64,000 bases of DNA from NCBI RefSeq assembly GCF_004193775.1, contig NC_041008.1:9006731-9070730 (forward strand). The letters are read 5' to 3'. The notes beneath the pieces were generated by a model that was not told the origin of the DNA, did not search any database, and was given only the letters and a program-made list of their open reading frames with translations. A program made the translations under genes and the position numbers. Positions 48,844-60,732 of the stretch are shown in pieces. Position 1 is the first letter of the stretch; each line of letters begins with the position of its first letter. The DNA comes from Glycine soja. Lineage: Eukaryota > Streptophyta > Magnoliopsida > Fabales > Fabaceae.

Positions 48844-49817
48844 AATTAGTTACATTGCATTTTGAGCAAATCTGAATGGATCACTGTACATATTTGTTTT
48901 GTACTTTTTAATCGTCCTGAAAATCAAATGGATCTCACATATGTGATAAATTGCCGCTACATTGATTGCAAAAATCAGACCAATTTCTTGTAACAAGCCA
49001 AATCAAAGTAGATAATACTGAAAATAGATTTACATTCTAGTCTTATTAGGATATCTAGTATTTTCCTCCAATATTCAAAAATTACAACTAGAACTAGAGG
49101 ATTGTGCAGTCTAAACTTTTTTCTCGTTATTATTTCAATACAAATTATTATTTTCTGGTCATCGTTTAGTTATTTTCTAAATTCTTCAAATTTCGGACTA
49201 CCAAGTCCTTTACTAAATATATGTTACCTGGTCTTCAGTTTTAATATACTTCCTTTACTTAATATTAGTTGAACGACATATGTTATGACCATCAGCATAA
49301 TCAGTTTTGCAGTATCCAGCAACCTCACATGTCATGCCTTGTCTGTAAAATATCCCATAATCAATGGTGCTCGTGACATAGCTTAATTTTTGACGTATCG
49401 CTTTCAAATGTGACTTGTTCAACTAATATTGATTTGGTTTGGTTCATTACCAATCTTGGTTATAACTACGGCAAACGACAAAGATCAATTTGTAAATGTT
49501 TTTTCATGTAGGGACCAAAATGTAAGGTTTTCATACAAAGACTCAAGTGAAAAATGTTGTTAGGTGTAGGGAATAAATTTTGATTTTAACCAAAAAAATA
49601 AAATAATATATAACTATAATTGTTAAAGATGAAATTTCATAACCAAAGCAGCTTTATCATCAATATATACATCTCAATCTTAAAATTTATCCTCATAAGA
49701 AGATGACAATATGCGGGCAGTAACTGGGTGGATACTGGTACCAGTGTGATGCTAACTAACTCTGCTTACATAAATTTGGATAAGGTTAATTTCATGGAAG
49801 TGAGAAAGAAGGTCCTC
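48844..49817. other. Gene C 3' flank, no gene seen
   Basis: Collinear with 14031-15004 plus 20708-20729. It separates the convergent gene C and the LRK10L1 kinase exon. Nothing coding is seen. Confidence 0.6.
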
Positions 49818-51112
49818 TTATCCGCTAGCATTTGGTGTTGTCAACTTGCTCACCGCATTAGAATCAGGTGATGGTGGAGGAGGGTCATCCTTCAGCAACA
49901 CAACATCATCAGCTGTGCTTGTGATATCCATTACCTCAGGCTGGCTTTTATGTTTGCCATCACTCTGTATATCCTTGAGAGTGTCTGCCACTTCTTCCAT
50001 AGAAGGCCTCATCTCTTTGGAACTCTGCAAGCACTGAAATGCTAACTCTGCCACAGCATTTATCATTTTCCTGACCTTGAAATTCGATTCAAACCCAAGG
50101 CTAGGGTCCACTAGCTCATGCAGTGCCTCACTATGAATCTTGTTGATGGCCATGTCGGACAATTTGATTTCTTGTCTATGCCTTGTAATATCTACAGCAG
50201 GCAAGGACGATATCAGCTCAACCAGCACCACTCCAAAGCTATAGACATCGCTTTGTTTAGTAAGCTGATAGCACTGGTGGTACTCGGGATCCACATAACC
50301 TGGAGTCCCTTGTGGAGCTGTCGAAACATGAGTGACATGATCTGGGAAAAGACGTGAGAGTCCAAAATCGGCCACTTTTACACAAAAGTTATTGTCAAGA
50401 AGAATATTGTTGGTTTTCACATCTCGGTGGATGATGTCTTTTTGATGAAGAAATTTCAATGCACTTGCGGTCTCCACAGCAATATTCATTCTAATATGCC
50501 AAGGGAGTTTTCCAGGTTTGGATCGTTGACCATGAAGATGATCGGCAATGGTTCCATTAGGAATGTACTCGTATACAAGCAGAAGTTCACGGGTGTGGCG
50601 AGAGGTGCATCCAAATAATGTCACAAGATTTGGATGATCCAAATTTGCTAGGATTTTAATTTCATTCATGAACTGTGCAACTCTCTTAAAGTTGTTCTCA
50701 TACAACCTCTTCACTGCAACAGAACGCCCATCCCGCAGTTTGCCTAGACAAGAAACATCACAAGACAGGAACCTTTGTTAATGGTCATCGAAAGCACAAA
50801 AACGACAGAGATACAACAAAGGGTTTTTGCTTTTACCAAAATACACTGTTCCAAAGCCCCCTTCTCCTAGTTCTTTAGATGAGTCAAAGTAATTTGTGGC
50901 CTCTTCAAGTTCATCATATGTGAAGAGGTGCACTCCAGGTACAAAGCTTTGAGTAAAGCGTTGAATTCCCTTCTCAGTGTCTTTTGAAGATGGATCAGAA
51001 GAGAGGCTCCGAGATTGTGTATATGACATTGTATAACGATTCTTCTTTTTACGATAACAGAGATAGCCGATAATGCCCACAGCAAGTGCCCCCACCACTC
51101 CAGAAACAACAC
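49818..51112 (-). CDS. LRK10L1: LRK10L1 receptor kinase: shared transmembrane and kinase module
   Basis: Two exons encode the cytoplasmic half of an LRK10L1/WAK-like receptor kinase. Exon 51112-50837 has a membrane span (VVSGVVGALAVGIIGYLCY), a basic stop-transfer (RKKKNR) and LFTYDELEEAT leading to the glycine loop LGEGGFGTVYFG. Exon 50743-49818 has VAVKRLYE, HRDVKTNNILLD (an RD kinase), VADFGLSRLF, GTPGYVDPEY and a tail ending NASG. Both junctions are phase 1 and the frame is open (400 residues). The membrane exon accepts at TTCTTTAG/GTG, so it needs an upstream phase-1 donor. Four ectodomain exons at 52416, 56124, 59853 and 63579 supply one. Arabidopsis LRK10L1 is described as making two isoforms from alternative promoters, which supports shared use. 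It converges with gene C. Confidence 0.9.
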
Positions 51113-52415
51113 CTAAAGAACAAAAATTGGAAATTTCAATTAATATATTGTTAGAGGAGTGTCAGCAACACATTCATCCTAACACTCTCTACTATTAGTT
51201 AAAATTTAATAATTTATTGGGAACTACAAAATTATAAGTGAGGCTCATTAAATAAGAACTGAGACTCAAAATATTATGATTTCTGATAAACTTAGCAAGT
51301 AATAAAGAGTGTGTTGCTACAATTTTTCATACTACCCTCATTCTAAAATGATTGATATTTAAGGTTTTTCACATGGATTAAAAACAAAAACTAATAAGTT
51401 ACTTATTGAAAATGAGAGTCAATTAGGGATTTTTTTTATGTTAAAGGATCAATAATTTTTGGAACGAAGGAGATATTATGTACTATTAAAAGAAATGTTA
51501 GAAACATATTCCTTTTTGGCCATATTTAATGAAATCTTGAAAGTTATAAAAAAATTAATTCCATATTTAATGAGTCTCTCTTAAATTTGTAATTCTTAAT
51601 TAATTTTAATAATAGAGAGTGTTTGAAAGTACTCCTCGTTAAGAGAAATAAATATGCATAAAATAACGAAAAAAGTTCAAGGAAAACTCGTTCTATTACC
51701 TATAATGAGTTTCACCTTCCAATTAATTTTTCCTGCAACAGTCAGCAGGGAAAGCAGAGATGGGTTAGCATTGTGCCAATTCAAGGAAGATATTGTAGTT
51801 GAATATAACAAACATAAACATGTATATTTATGTACTTTCACCGAAGGCCTCATGAAGAAAGTACACTCTAATGGCTATGGCATGATATCTGAAGAGAGGC
51901 ACAATGGGAATTACCAATAACTGTATACTGCACTAACATCATACAATTTAAAAGTTAACCATAACATATTTTGTTTTCTTTCAAATTAATGATATGACTA
52001 GGTTCTAACTGATGAAGAAATCATGACAATGAGACAATGAAATATACAGAATATCAAAGAATTACACAGTTGATTTTGTTACTGAGTCTACAAAAATGCA
52101 AAATAGTTCTCATGGCTACATATTATGTAATCCAAATACACTTTGAAACAGTGAAACCATAATCATCTAACATGTAGAATTATAGATAGTTTAAGGCGAG
52201 TGTCAGACAGGACAAAAGGAAAGGCAAAGATCTGGTATACTTTGGTTAGCATATTCTAAAATGGCATATTAGAATAGAAACTGAATTTGTACCCGAAAGA
52301 GGGAAATTGAAAATTAAACAACAAAAAAAGAAGAAATAGAATTTGCACACAGAGAAGTGTGCCTGCTGAACAAACAACAAAAGTATGATCACAATATTTC
52401 CAAATGTATTATTAC
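51113..52415. other. Intron before the LRK10L1 membrane-kinase module
   Basis: About 1.3 kb of AT-rich intron lies between the nearest ectodomain exon and the membrane exon. An open frame at 51654-51920 has no recognisable features and is probably chance. Confidence 0.6.
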
Positions 52416-53220
52416 CACTACCACAACTTTTTAAGTAGGACTTATCCTTGCAGTTGCAGAGGAACTGATTGCCATCAGATCAACAACGTCCACCACTTTT
52501 CTCACAGTACTGGCAATCAGGTGCAATCCAATTCAAAAGAAACCCCATCTTCAAAATCTCAGTGCAATTCATTCTCAATAAACTTGTAAAATTAACAGCA
52601 GTATTCATGCTCAATGGCACATTAACCATAAACTGACACTCATTCAAGGAATAGTTTTTGTGCTCCAGTGCCTCCTTATGAAAAACCGCAAAAGAATAAT
52701 GAGTTGCATTTTTAGCACAATCTACTTCGAAAGTGGGGTAATCTATAGGTTCTGTGGAACAGTTGTAGAAGAAAGAGAGATTCCAATTTTCTGAACTGTA
52801 GGTAAATGGAGTTTGATAAAAGGCGTAATTATATAAGGGAACAGGACACTTGTCCTCATAGACATCTATGTTGGCCACAGCAAATGAGGAGTTAGAGTAA
52901 TAGATATCTTTCACTAGAAAACCATAATTAGAAATTCTGAGAATTGGACTTTTGTCCATGCAGGTGATCTCAAATTGAGGGTAGCCACAAAATGATTCCT
53001 GTTTATAAGAAATCCAGAAAGGATACTTAATGGGTGGGCCATTTCCACAACTTCTAGGTGTACAGGCCTCAAATTTTGGATTGGAAGATAGAACAGTGGT
53101 AGCCAAGAAGAAGATAGTGGTAATAATGCATAGACAGCATAGTTGAGGTTTATTGTAATGGAAGAAGATTTGAAGAGTCAAATTGGTTGTGGAGATTTGA
53201 AAAAGATGAAGATAAGACAA
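52416..53220 (-). pseudogene. LRK10L1 ectodomain exon d (GUB_WAK_bind + WAK_assoc) with a nonsense codon
   Basis: The exon encodes a signal region, then EACTPRSCGNGPPIKYPFW and CGYPQFEITC (the galacturonan-binding, GUB_WAK_bind, pattern). The WAK_assoc end is CQYCEKSGGRC. Next to this, TGA (52480-52482) stands where the family has Gly in GGRCGSDGNQFLC. After it the frame continues correctly as SDGNQFLCNCKDKSYLKSC to a phase-1 donor AGTG/GTAATA at 52416. One base change (GGA to TGA) therefore ends the protein before the membrane span. Transcripts starting here would give a secreted ectodomain of about 246 residues or be degraded. It is otherwise intact and nearest the kinase module. Confidence 0.8.
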
Positions 53221-56123
53221 GACAAAAAGAGAAATTGTGTGGAGTCTAAGTTAGGCATTTAGAGGAAACTTTTTTTGGTTAAAAATTTAGAGGAAATTTC
53301 AAAGTGGTTGGCAGGTATTGAGGAAATTTTTCCACGAAAACATGCTACTATTTTATAATGGGGTTAATGATTGAAGTTTGAAAACATAAATGAAGACAAA
53401 ACAAAAGTTCAAGCAATAGTAACCAGTTATTGGCTCTTTTACAAAGATGAGGAAGTAGATTAACTCCCTATCTTTGTTTTCCTGAACAAGTAATTAGCAG
53501 TTTTGTGAACTTTTTAAGGGTGTTTTTGTAGTTTCATAGGTGGATGTCCATCCATCTTACTGGTCAAAAGTTGAACGCCCACAATGGAAAGTAGGTGAAG
53601 TACCTTCCAATGGAAGTTTGCAGAGTCCATTTTTTTTGTAGTAACATAATACAATAAGTATTGTATTGACACAAGGAATACAATTGAGAATGAAAACCAC
53701 ATCATCCCCAGTAATGGTGACATCAGTATGACACTGCAGGTATATTAATAGATCTGCCGCCAATCACTCATATACGTCTAATTAATTAATTAAACAATTT
53801 TTAAGTTAGAAGATTCGTATACATAATAATACAAATCAACATTTTTGTCCGGTGATTGGCACATCACTTCTTTACCTACATAACAAATCAAAGATGAACC
53901 TATGGAATGCACAGTACTGTTGATGTTTTATCCACATAGATGTTGGTGTTATATCCGAATTCAACCGCATGTATGCAGTTTCATTTGAATACATTGCTCT
54001 AAATTAAATTTATACAAAGTTATTTATACAGATTTTGCACAGTTATGACTAGAAGTTAAGAGTAATATTTTGTGACTATGAAGGGGAAAACCAGAATAAG
54101 TGGATGATTTGATTTGTGCAAAGGATTTTCTAATGGAAAGTGGAGAAATCAAAGCTTGCTTCGTAACATGCAAGAAAGAAAGAAAGAAAGCAGAAAATGA
54201 TGTCCATGATGGTGAAAGACGTGTTGGACCAGAAAGAAGGAAAAGATATTTGCTGCACTTGCATAGAAATGCGGGTACATGCAACAACACCTTTGGAAAA
54301 AAGAAATCACAAATATACCCTTAATACATTGTTGTTTTCAAATCAATGATTTCCCTTTCTTCTTTCCTTGGTTGAGTCATTGATAATCTCGAGCTATGAA
54401 TATGATAAACGTCGTGATTTTATTTTATTACCAAGTCATATCACTTATCTAAGATAAGTTTCAACCAATTGATTGTTTTGTCCCCTCAAAACATGTGCAA
54501 ATTAAAATTTCAATCAAATATACCCTACTTAACTTTTTCTTTAAAAAAAATCCTAATTATTAAATTAGTGTGTTTGCAATGGGAAGTGAGATTTTGGGAG
54601 GAGAAAAAGGAAATGCAGACAATTTTTTTATTTTTAAATCAAGAAAGTTATATAATGTTTATAAAAAAATAAAGATTAGAATACTAAATTTACACCAATT
54701 TATTATTTTATTCCTATTTTAAGAAATTATTAAATTAAAAATTATTTATTAAAAATGAATTGCTTGATGATACATCCCTGAAATAAAAGTAAATGAAGGA
54801 AAAGTGGAAAAAGGATGGATCAACTTTTCCCTCGCGTATCACTATTTTTATCTAAAGGACATTTTTATAACTTTAGACCACAGAAAAGAGAATAAAAAAG
54901 TGTGACTACAAAATATAGCTTATATCCCAGACAAGTGATATGCAGTAAAAATTAACATAAATGTTTATAGCATTTATCCTCATACTGTAAATTATATATG
55001 AATAATAATTTCAAACATATATAACAGTTTCCCCTCTTAAAAGAGTTTGCTGGAAATTTTGTCTTGAGCCATGCTCATGTATTCTGTTAATAATTATATA
55101 TGTTTAATAATATATGCACTACATGCATGGCAGTATAATATGTTGAATTTATTCGGCAAACAATTTTTAAATACAAGAACAATACGAACCATGGAAATAA
55201 AAATAATAGGTTAGTAGCTATTAAAAATCCAATAACTGTAAAAGGAATGATGGTTAAAACAAATTTAGACATAACCAATACAGCGAAACAACGGGGACAC
55301 TAATTCATAGGAAAATACTTGATAATGTTATTCAAGGGTTATAAAGGAAAATATCAGGAAACGTTACTAAAAGTCAAAGTTGAATTCACACTTATAAGAA
55401 AAGCAGGAAAAACTGAGAACGGAAAAACCAAATCATGAAGCTGTAAAGAAGGAACCACCTAATACTTGTATTGAAGGGGACCATCTGAGATGGACACAGC
55501 AAGACTAGGAAAAATATGCAGTCAATTATCTAGTTTTTCTCAATGTCAAGTCAACAAACGTAACTGTAACTGAAACTTCCCAGAGATTATTGAGTAAATT
55601 TGTGTTAGAAATATGAATTTTTAATAATTATTTTTATTATAATTATAAGTACCACTTTTCGACTTTTTACTACTATTTATTTATCGAGGAGAGATACACT
55701 TCAACGTAATATAATATTAGAAATTAATCTCATTCCACTCTGTTCTTGTTTTTGGGTGATGTAGTGAATGTATGTCTGTCCAGAAGTTAGAACAATTAAT
55801 ACCCATGCTTATACCTATAATTTATACGACTTGCCGAGGGGAGAAAAAAAAAGTGAGAGAACTATTAAGTGGGGACTAGGAAGGCAGCTAGGATAGGGAA
55901 ATTGAGACACTGATTTCATTATTGTAAGAAAAAAAATGATAATTTGCTTTAAAAAAAAAGTAATTATTGACGTGATGATTTTGTTGAATTGGAGGATTCG
56001 TACTTCCTAACGGGAACCAGATGCAGATTTAAGAGCATAGAGATGGCAAAGTATGAAGAGGATTTTGCTACAACAGTAAGTTGGTAGGAGAAAAGAGGAG
56101 CGAGGATAGGATAGAAGACATAC
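53221..56123. other. Spacer between ectodomain exons d and c
   Basis: No gene is seen. 55285-55440 resembles 4512-4720. The part just right of 53220 should hold the promoter for exon d, and the rest would be intron for transcripts starting further upstream. Confidence 0.5.
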
Positions 56124-56898
56124 TTTTAGAACAGTGTAGGGCGTGAGATCCATCAGGGCAATAATGGCATAAATTTTGGTAAAAATGAGCATCATGTCTC
56201 GAGCAATTTCCTTCACTTCCCAGGCATGTTGTGCAATCTTGAGAAACAGTATACTTGACCTCAAACCCTTTATCAAGAGCCTTTTCGACAGCAGAATTTT
56301 TACCACCACCATAATCTACTTCAGGATCGTCAGTCGGCACGTGCAAACGTCGCTTGCACTGCTCTATAAGTGAATACTGAAATCCCTCCCCAATATTAGG
56401 GACAGCATACCCGCACGTAATGCTGTTTGGAAACTGTGGATTTGTGATGGGGGTACAATCGTAGAATATGGTGACGTTGTGCACTTCAGGGGGATACGAG
56501 AACAGAGTAGGGTTCAGATAAGTGTCACCAAATTGCGGAGAGCAAACATCACGGGCAAGGTCTGTTCGGACCAGTCTCATGGTGTAAGTGGCGATGTTGA
56601 TCTCCTTCACCGTGTAATTTTGAGAGCCAATTAGAAGTGTAGTATCATCATCATAGCATTTGAGCTCGAATAGGTCACCGCCACCACATTCAGAGTCTCG
56701 CTGGTCGTGTCCCCAGAAAGGATACGATATGTTGATCAGACTTCCGCATTTGTATGTTTGCTCTTTGCATTCCGAATAATTGTATGCGGCTTCACAGTAT
56801 AGCAGAGTGATTAACAACAACCAAGAGACGGTGAGTACCACCGTACGGAGCATGGGGATATGCTCTTTGCAATCCATTGTTTCTCTTGCGCGCATCAC
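56124..56898 (-). CDS. LRK10L1 ectodomain exon c (GUB_WAK_bind + WAK_assoc)
   Basis: This first exon encodes a signal peptide (MLRTVVLTVSWLLLITLLYC, from the third in-frame Met region) and YKCGSLINISYPFWGHD with CGGGDLFELKC (GUB_WAK_bind). A WAK_assoc C-terminal part follows, with CTTCLGSEGNCSRHD and CHYCPDGSHALHC. The open frame runs to 56068, but TCTAAAA/GTATGTC gives a consensus phase-1 donor at 56124. Without splicing the protein would end in a short hydrophobic tail. Spliced to 51112 it gives an open frame of about 658 residues, typical for LRK10L1. It would sense cell-wall pectin or an unknown ligand outside the plasma membrane; ligand binding is inferred from the family only. Confidence 0.8.
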
Positions 56899-57947
56899 CC
56901 TTCACACATAAATCATGCCGTTTCCACACATTAATGCATGTTCTTTGAAAATGATGGCCACGATTCACACATAAAGCAAAACTCCTCCTACGAAACTACC
57001 ACCCACTTTCCTCTTTCTCCATGACCCTGTGCCTTCTTCTGATTTCGCCACACCAAAACAAAATACTATTCAAAATTCGGACCCGGTCTACTACTAGTCC
57101 TCTTGTACTATTTCTCATACTAAATGTTTTTTTAATCAACAACACCCGATTAAAACAACATACATCATATCTCACCTCACCCAACTTTACTTTATTAGAC
57201 GGAATACTATCTATTTTTACTATTTTTAATTCATTTCCGCGTGACAAGGTACAAGCTATACATACAATTTTGTCTAGCCCATAAATCGATTATCATACCC
57301 AATACCATGCATACTTTTGTATGGATCAATGCTTTTCTTTTTAATAGTGTAACATATAATATTTTTGTAATCAACTTTTTATTATTATATTTCTCTATTA
57401 ATTTGTATATTATCATGTTAATTTTTTCTAATCCAAAGAGTATAAACTACCCATTAGCAACGCACCATTTCCATTTTAGTTACTTTAGTTCAAACCTTAG
57501 TCATAACCTAAAGGAAAAAGAAACAGTTGAGTTTTTCTTCATTAACTATCAGTACCTTGTTCTAGGCATGCTCTGTTTATTTAGCTGTCCATTTTTTCCC
57601 AAACGTGTAGCATTTGAACTTGTGACCTAACCACCCACTATTTGAAATAAACCGGCCATTTTATTTTTTTCTTATTTTTATTATAAATATAAATGTATCC
57701 CATGCTGATTTCTAAGCAATTTGAAACATGTGAAAGGATATATTTGTTTTTTTATAATGAAAACTTCAACTTTGTCTTGTCCTAGTAAACAAAATGCAAG
57801 CTGTTTTAACAAGTTATTCCTCAACCCATCTTTCAAGCCTCAACTATTATGTGTTCAAGAGAAATCCATGCAAAATGAGAATGCAAAACAGAGCATTTTA
57901 TCAAATTGAGTCTATCATTGCTGCTTCACTTTGACCCACCATTAGGA
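56899..57947. other. Upstream region of ectodomain exon c
   Basis: This is non-coding AT-rich DNA, presumably promoter for exon c and intron for longer transcripts. Open frames at 57021-57284 and 57241-57630 show no family features. Confidence 0.5.
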
Positions 57948-58215
57948 TTAAGAGAAACACCCCAGAAAATGGGAACATGTACACAAGAAGCCCCACTGTT
58001 GAAAACCAGACCTAGAACAGGTTTCCATCAACGTAGAAAACAACCTTACACCTAAAATTGTTAATTGGCCTATGAAAAACCTAGGATCACAGTCATAGAA
58101 CATGGTGATGTTGTGCACCGTAGATATTGGAAGAGGGTGGAAATCAGAGAATGATGCTGACATCCGAGGAGCAATCATCATAGTTGGTGATATGGAGAAA
58201 TTTTGAGAGCCAACT
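57948..58215 (-). pseudogene. Remnant of a further LRK10L1 ectodomain exon
   Basis: The minus-strand translation reads GSQNFSISPTMMIAPRMSAS and then ISTVHNITMFYDCDP. This is the middle of a GUB_WAK_bind domain: exon c has GSQNYTV and VHNVTIFYDCTP at the same places. It lacks the signal peptide, the first cysteines and a recognisable WAK_assoc end, and the frame decays after FYDCDP. It is a dead fifth ectodomain exon between exons b and c. Confidence 0.75.
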
Positions 58216-59267
58216 TAATTATATATGCGTTAATGAAGTAGCTGCATGAGCTGGTGTTCATGCAGAAACACGTGTATAGTATTCTCTAGTTCTTGCAAAT
58301 AGAACTGAGTTAAGGAAAGCATTAATTTCCAATGAATTGATGTTGAGTAAGAAACAAAATTTATCATTGAAGTCAAACAATTGGCGCGCCACAGCAACCA
58401 CATAATGGCTAAAACTGAAACCACATACCAAAATCATATGAAGATGGAAGTGACAGAAGAGTCACCCTTTTGGGAAATGGAAATCCCTAAGTTCCACCCC
58501 AAACAGAGGAAAGTACCATTCAGATTTGCCAAGCATACAATACAAAAGATAGTTAAATAGAAAGGTGCTATGTTTTCTACTTTCTTCTTAGAAGCTAAGC
58601 TTATTGCAATACCTTGCATGTGAGGTATATAGCAAAATTTTATGATTAAATCGTAAGAGAAATTTATTGAATAAGGAATGGAACTCACAAAATTTTATGA
58701 TTTCTAATAAATTTCAAATAAGAGAAAGAATTGTGTTCAAAATCAAAAGTTTATGTTAGAGGGAATGTTTTTGCATAAATTTTTTTTTGTGTTTTAACAA
58801 ATTATTAATTTCAGTTTTGATTTGCAATGCTCCACTTCTATTCTGTGTAGGTGCTGTCCCACAAGGGATCATCCAAATTTGTATGCGACAAAGCAACACA
58901 GTCAGTTATATGGGATTATGGCAATCAAGTTTCATATATTGAAAATTATAGTAAGAAAAAGTAGTACAGCTTGTTAGATAACTGTTGCTGTCATCTTTCC
59001 ATGAAAATCCAAATTTTTAACATCTAATCACCATAGTGACACACACCATTACCATATTGTTATATGCAGCATGCTTTTAAAAGCTTAAACTCAATTGTTA
59101 TTACCAAGTAATAATATTTAAAAGTCAACGAAAGCCAAGCTCACCTTACCAAACCTACACAAGACATTATAAAATTTGACACGTTATTTCACGACGCAAT
59201 CTTCAATAGTTTCGATCCTATATTATAAATCTTCTCCACAGAATGAAGAAAAAAAAATCAAAGGGAA

Positions 59268-59473
59268 TTATTCTAACCAAAGTGCACTTTCCAACACGCA
59301 AAACAAACAATTCTACTCCATGTCTAGAATATGAAGCTCTACCTAATCCAGAGTGGATGTACTAGTGTGTTTATTCTAACCAAAGTGCACTTTCCAACAC
59401 GCAAAACAAACAATTCTACTCCATGTCTAGAATATGAAGCTCTACCTAATCCAGAGTGGATGTACTAGTGTGT
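59268..59473. repeat. Perfect 103-bp tandem duplication
   Basis: TTATTCTAACCAAAGTGCAC starts at 59268 and again at 59371. The two 103-bp copies appear identical through ACTAGTGTGT, implying a very recent event. Confidence 0.92.
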
Positions 59474-59595
59474 TTGGTTTCCCATCTCAGATATAGTTTT
59501 TCACATTTATTGAGAAGATGGCAGTTATACCTTTTAGCCTTTTATATCCTACAGGTGATTTCTTACTTCTCAATGGGTTTCTAAACTAGCATGTA

Positions 59596-59756
59596 AGAGT
59601 ATGTTTGGTTTGTAGTTGTAAAATTATGTTTTAAGGTAAAAATAATTTTATCAACATATCAGGATCCTTACTTTTGCATTCATTTTACTTTGTCCGTTAA
59701 ATTTGCAATGGAACATATGCCGTAGCATTTTCAACTACAAACCAAACATGCACTAA
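59596..59756. mobile_element. Small MITE-like element with inverted ends
   Basis: The left end ATGTTTGGTTTGTAGTTG is matched by CAACTACAAACCAAACAT at the right, enclosing about 115 bp of AT-rich DNA. There is no coding capacity. The superfamily was not determined. Confidence 0.65.
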
Positions 59757-59852
59757 GGAATTTGGATCCTCAAATAAAATCGAATGCCACCATTCAAAAG
59801 AACAAGATTATTGAGTAGGAGAACTTAATCTAAATCAAGGAAGAATACATAC

Positions 59853-60732
59853 TCGGAGCATGTGGAGACTGTTTTGGAAATATTGGAGAATTAGGGGGTA
59901 TCAGCGACTTTGCTGTCGTTGGTCTAGGTGTTTGTGCTGCTAATGGAGACCTTGCTAGGCTTTTGCTACAAACCTCATCACTAGATTGCTGATTAAGACA
60001 GAGGCACATAAATGCATCCTTAGATTCATTGTGCCCACATCTCCCACCAGATTTTATGCAACCATCACATCGGTCTTCATCCACACCACTCCACCCTACC
60101 TCAAATCCTCCTTCCAAAACTTTTTGCACAAGCAAAGCATCTTTCATAGCCTCTCTTAGAACAGAAACATTGATTCTATTCTTGCACCCCAGACCCTTCA
60201 AATTACCCACATCTTTACTTAACAGACAAAATGCATTTGGAAAACCACCACCTATGGGACAAGTGAATGGTATTGTTCCTTCAATGTTCACTCTAGACGT
60301 GTTTAAAACAGGACGACCACAATCATATAACAAAGTATACTCATCATCATTGGAAGTGTAGTTGAAGAAATCAGAATCCAACTTGACATCGCTATACTCA
60401 TCAGTACAAGGGTCATTCCATAAATCCAACCTTGCAATCTTCAAAACCTTAGATGTTTGATCAATCTCAATAACATGGAATCTCTGTGACACCATGCCAA
60501 TTGTCACGCTGTCTTGTTGGCAATCAAGCTTGAACTTTGGATGCCCACAATAACTTGGTTGTTGATCACTATTCCAAAATGGATAGCTAATGTTGTTGAT
60601 CTGACCACAGCTAAAAGGTTCACATGCTGAGTACCCTTCAGAATCACTAGATACATATGTTGGGAAGAAGAGTGAGAAGAAGAAAAGGGTGTTGATGAAT
60701 GAAGAAAGAGGTTGAAGAAGAGGAAGATTCAT
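59853..60732 (-). CDS. LRK10L1 ectodomain exon b (GUB_WAK_bind + WAK_assoc + Pro-rich stalk)
   Basis: The exon begins with a signal peptide (FINTLFFFSLFFPTYVSS) and has CEPFSCGQINNISYPFW and CGHPKFKLDC (GUB_WAK_bind). The WAK_assoc end is CDGCIKSGGRCGHNES with FMCLCLNQ. A Pro/Ser/Thr-rich stalk follows (SPLAAQTPRPTT, PPNSPIFPKQSPHAPS). The frame is open to 59830, but CCGA/GTATGTATT is a consensus phase-1 donor at 59853. Spliced to 51112 it gives about 693 residues with an open frame. The stalk distinguishes it from exon c. It has no kinase exons of its own nearby, which is why I assign it to the shared module; the implied intron is about 8.7 kb. Confidence 0.8.

Larger units (their letters stand above)
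45381..50752. repeat. Duplicon 2, copy 2 (matches 9877-21660 without the retrotransposon)
   Basis: Collinear with the other copy across the LINE fragment, MITE, hinge exon, juxtamembrane exon, kinase exon, 3' flank and LRK10L1 kinase exon. It retains the empty insertion site (ATGGAAG/TGAGAAAG at 49794-49808) of the element at 15005. Confidence 0.85.
58216..59852. other. Spacer between ectodomain exons c and b
   Basis: No gene is seen. It holds a perfect tandem duplication (59268-59473) and a MITE-like element (59596-59756). Confidence 0.6.

Noticed and set aside
51654..51920. 88-residue plus-strand open frame
   Set aside because: It lies within the LRK10L1 intron with no recognisable domain; likely chance.
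54024..54324. Open frames on both strands near 54.1 kb
   Set aside because: Neither shows domain features, and both lie in spacer between ectodomain exons.
56007..56312. 101-residue minus-strand frame overlapping exon c
   Set aside because: It is a shadow of the GUB_WAK/WAK_assoc exon in another frame.
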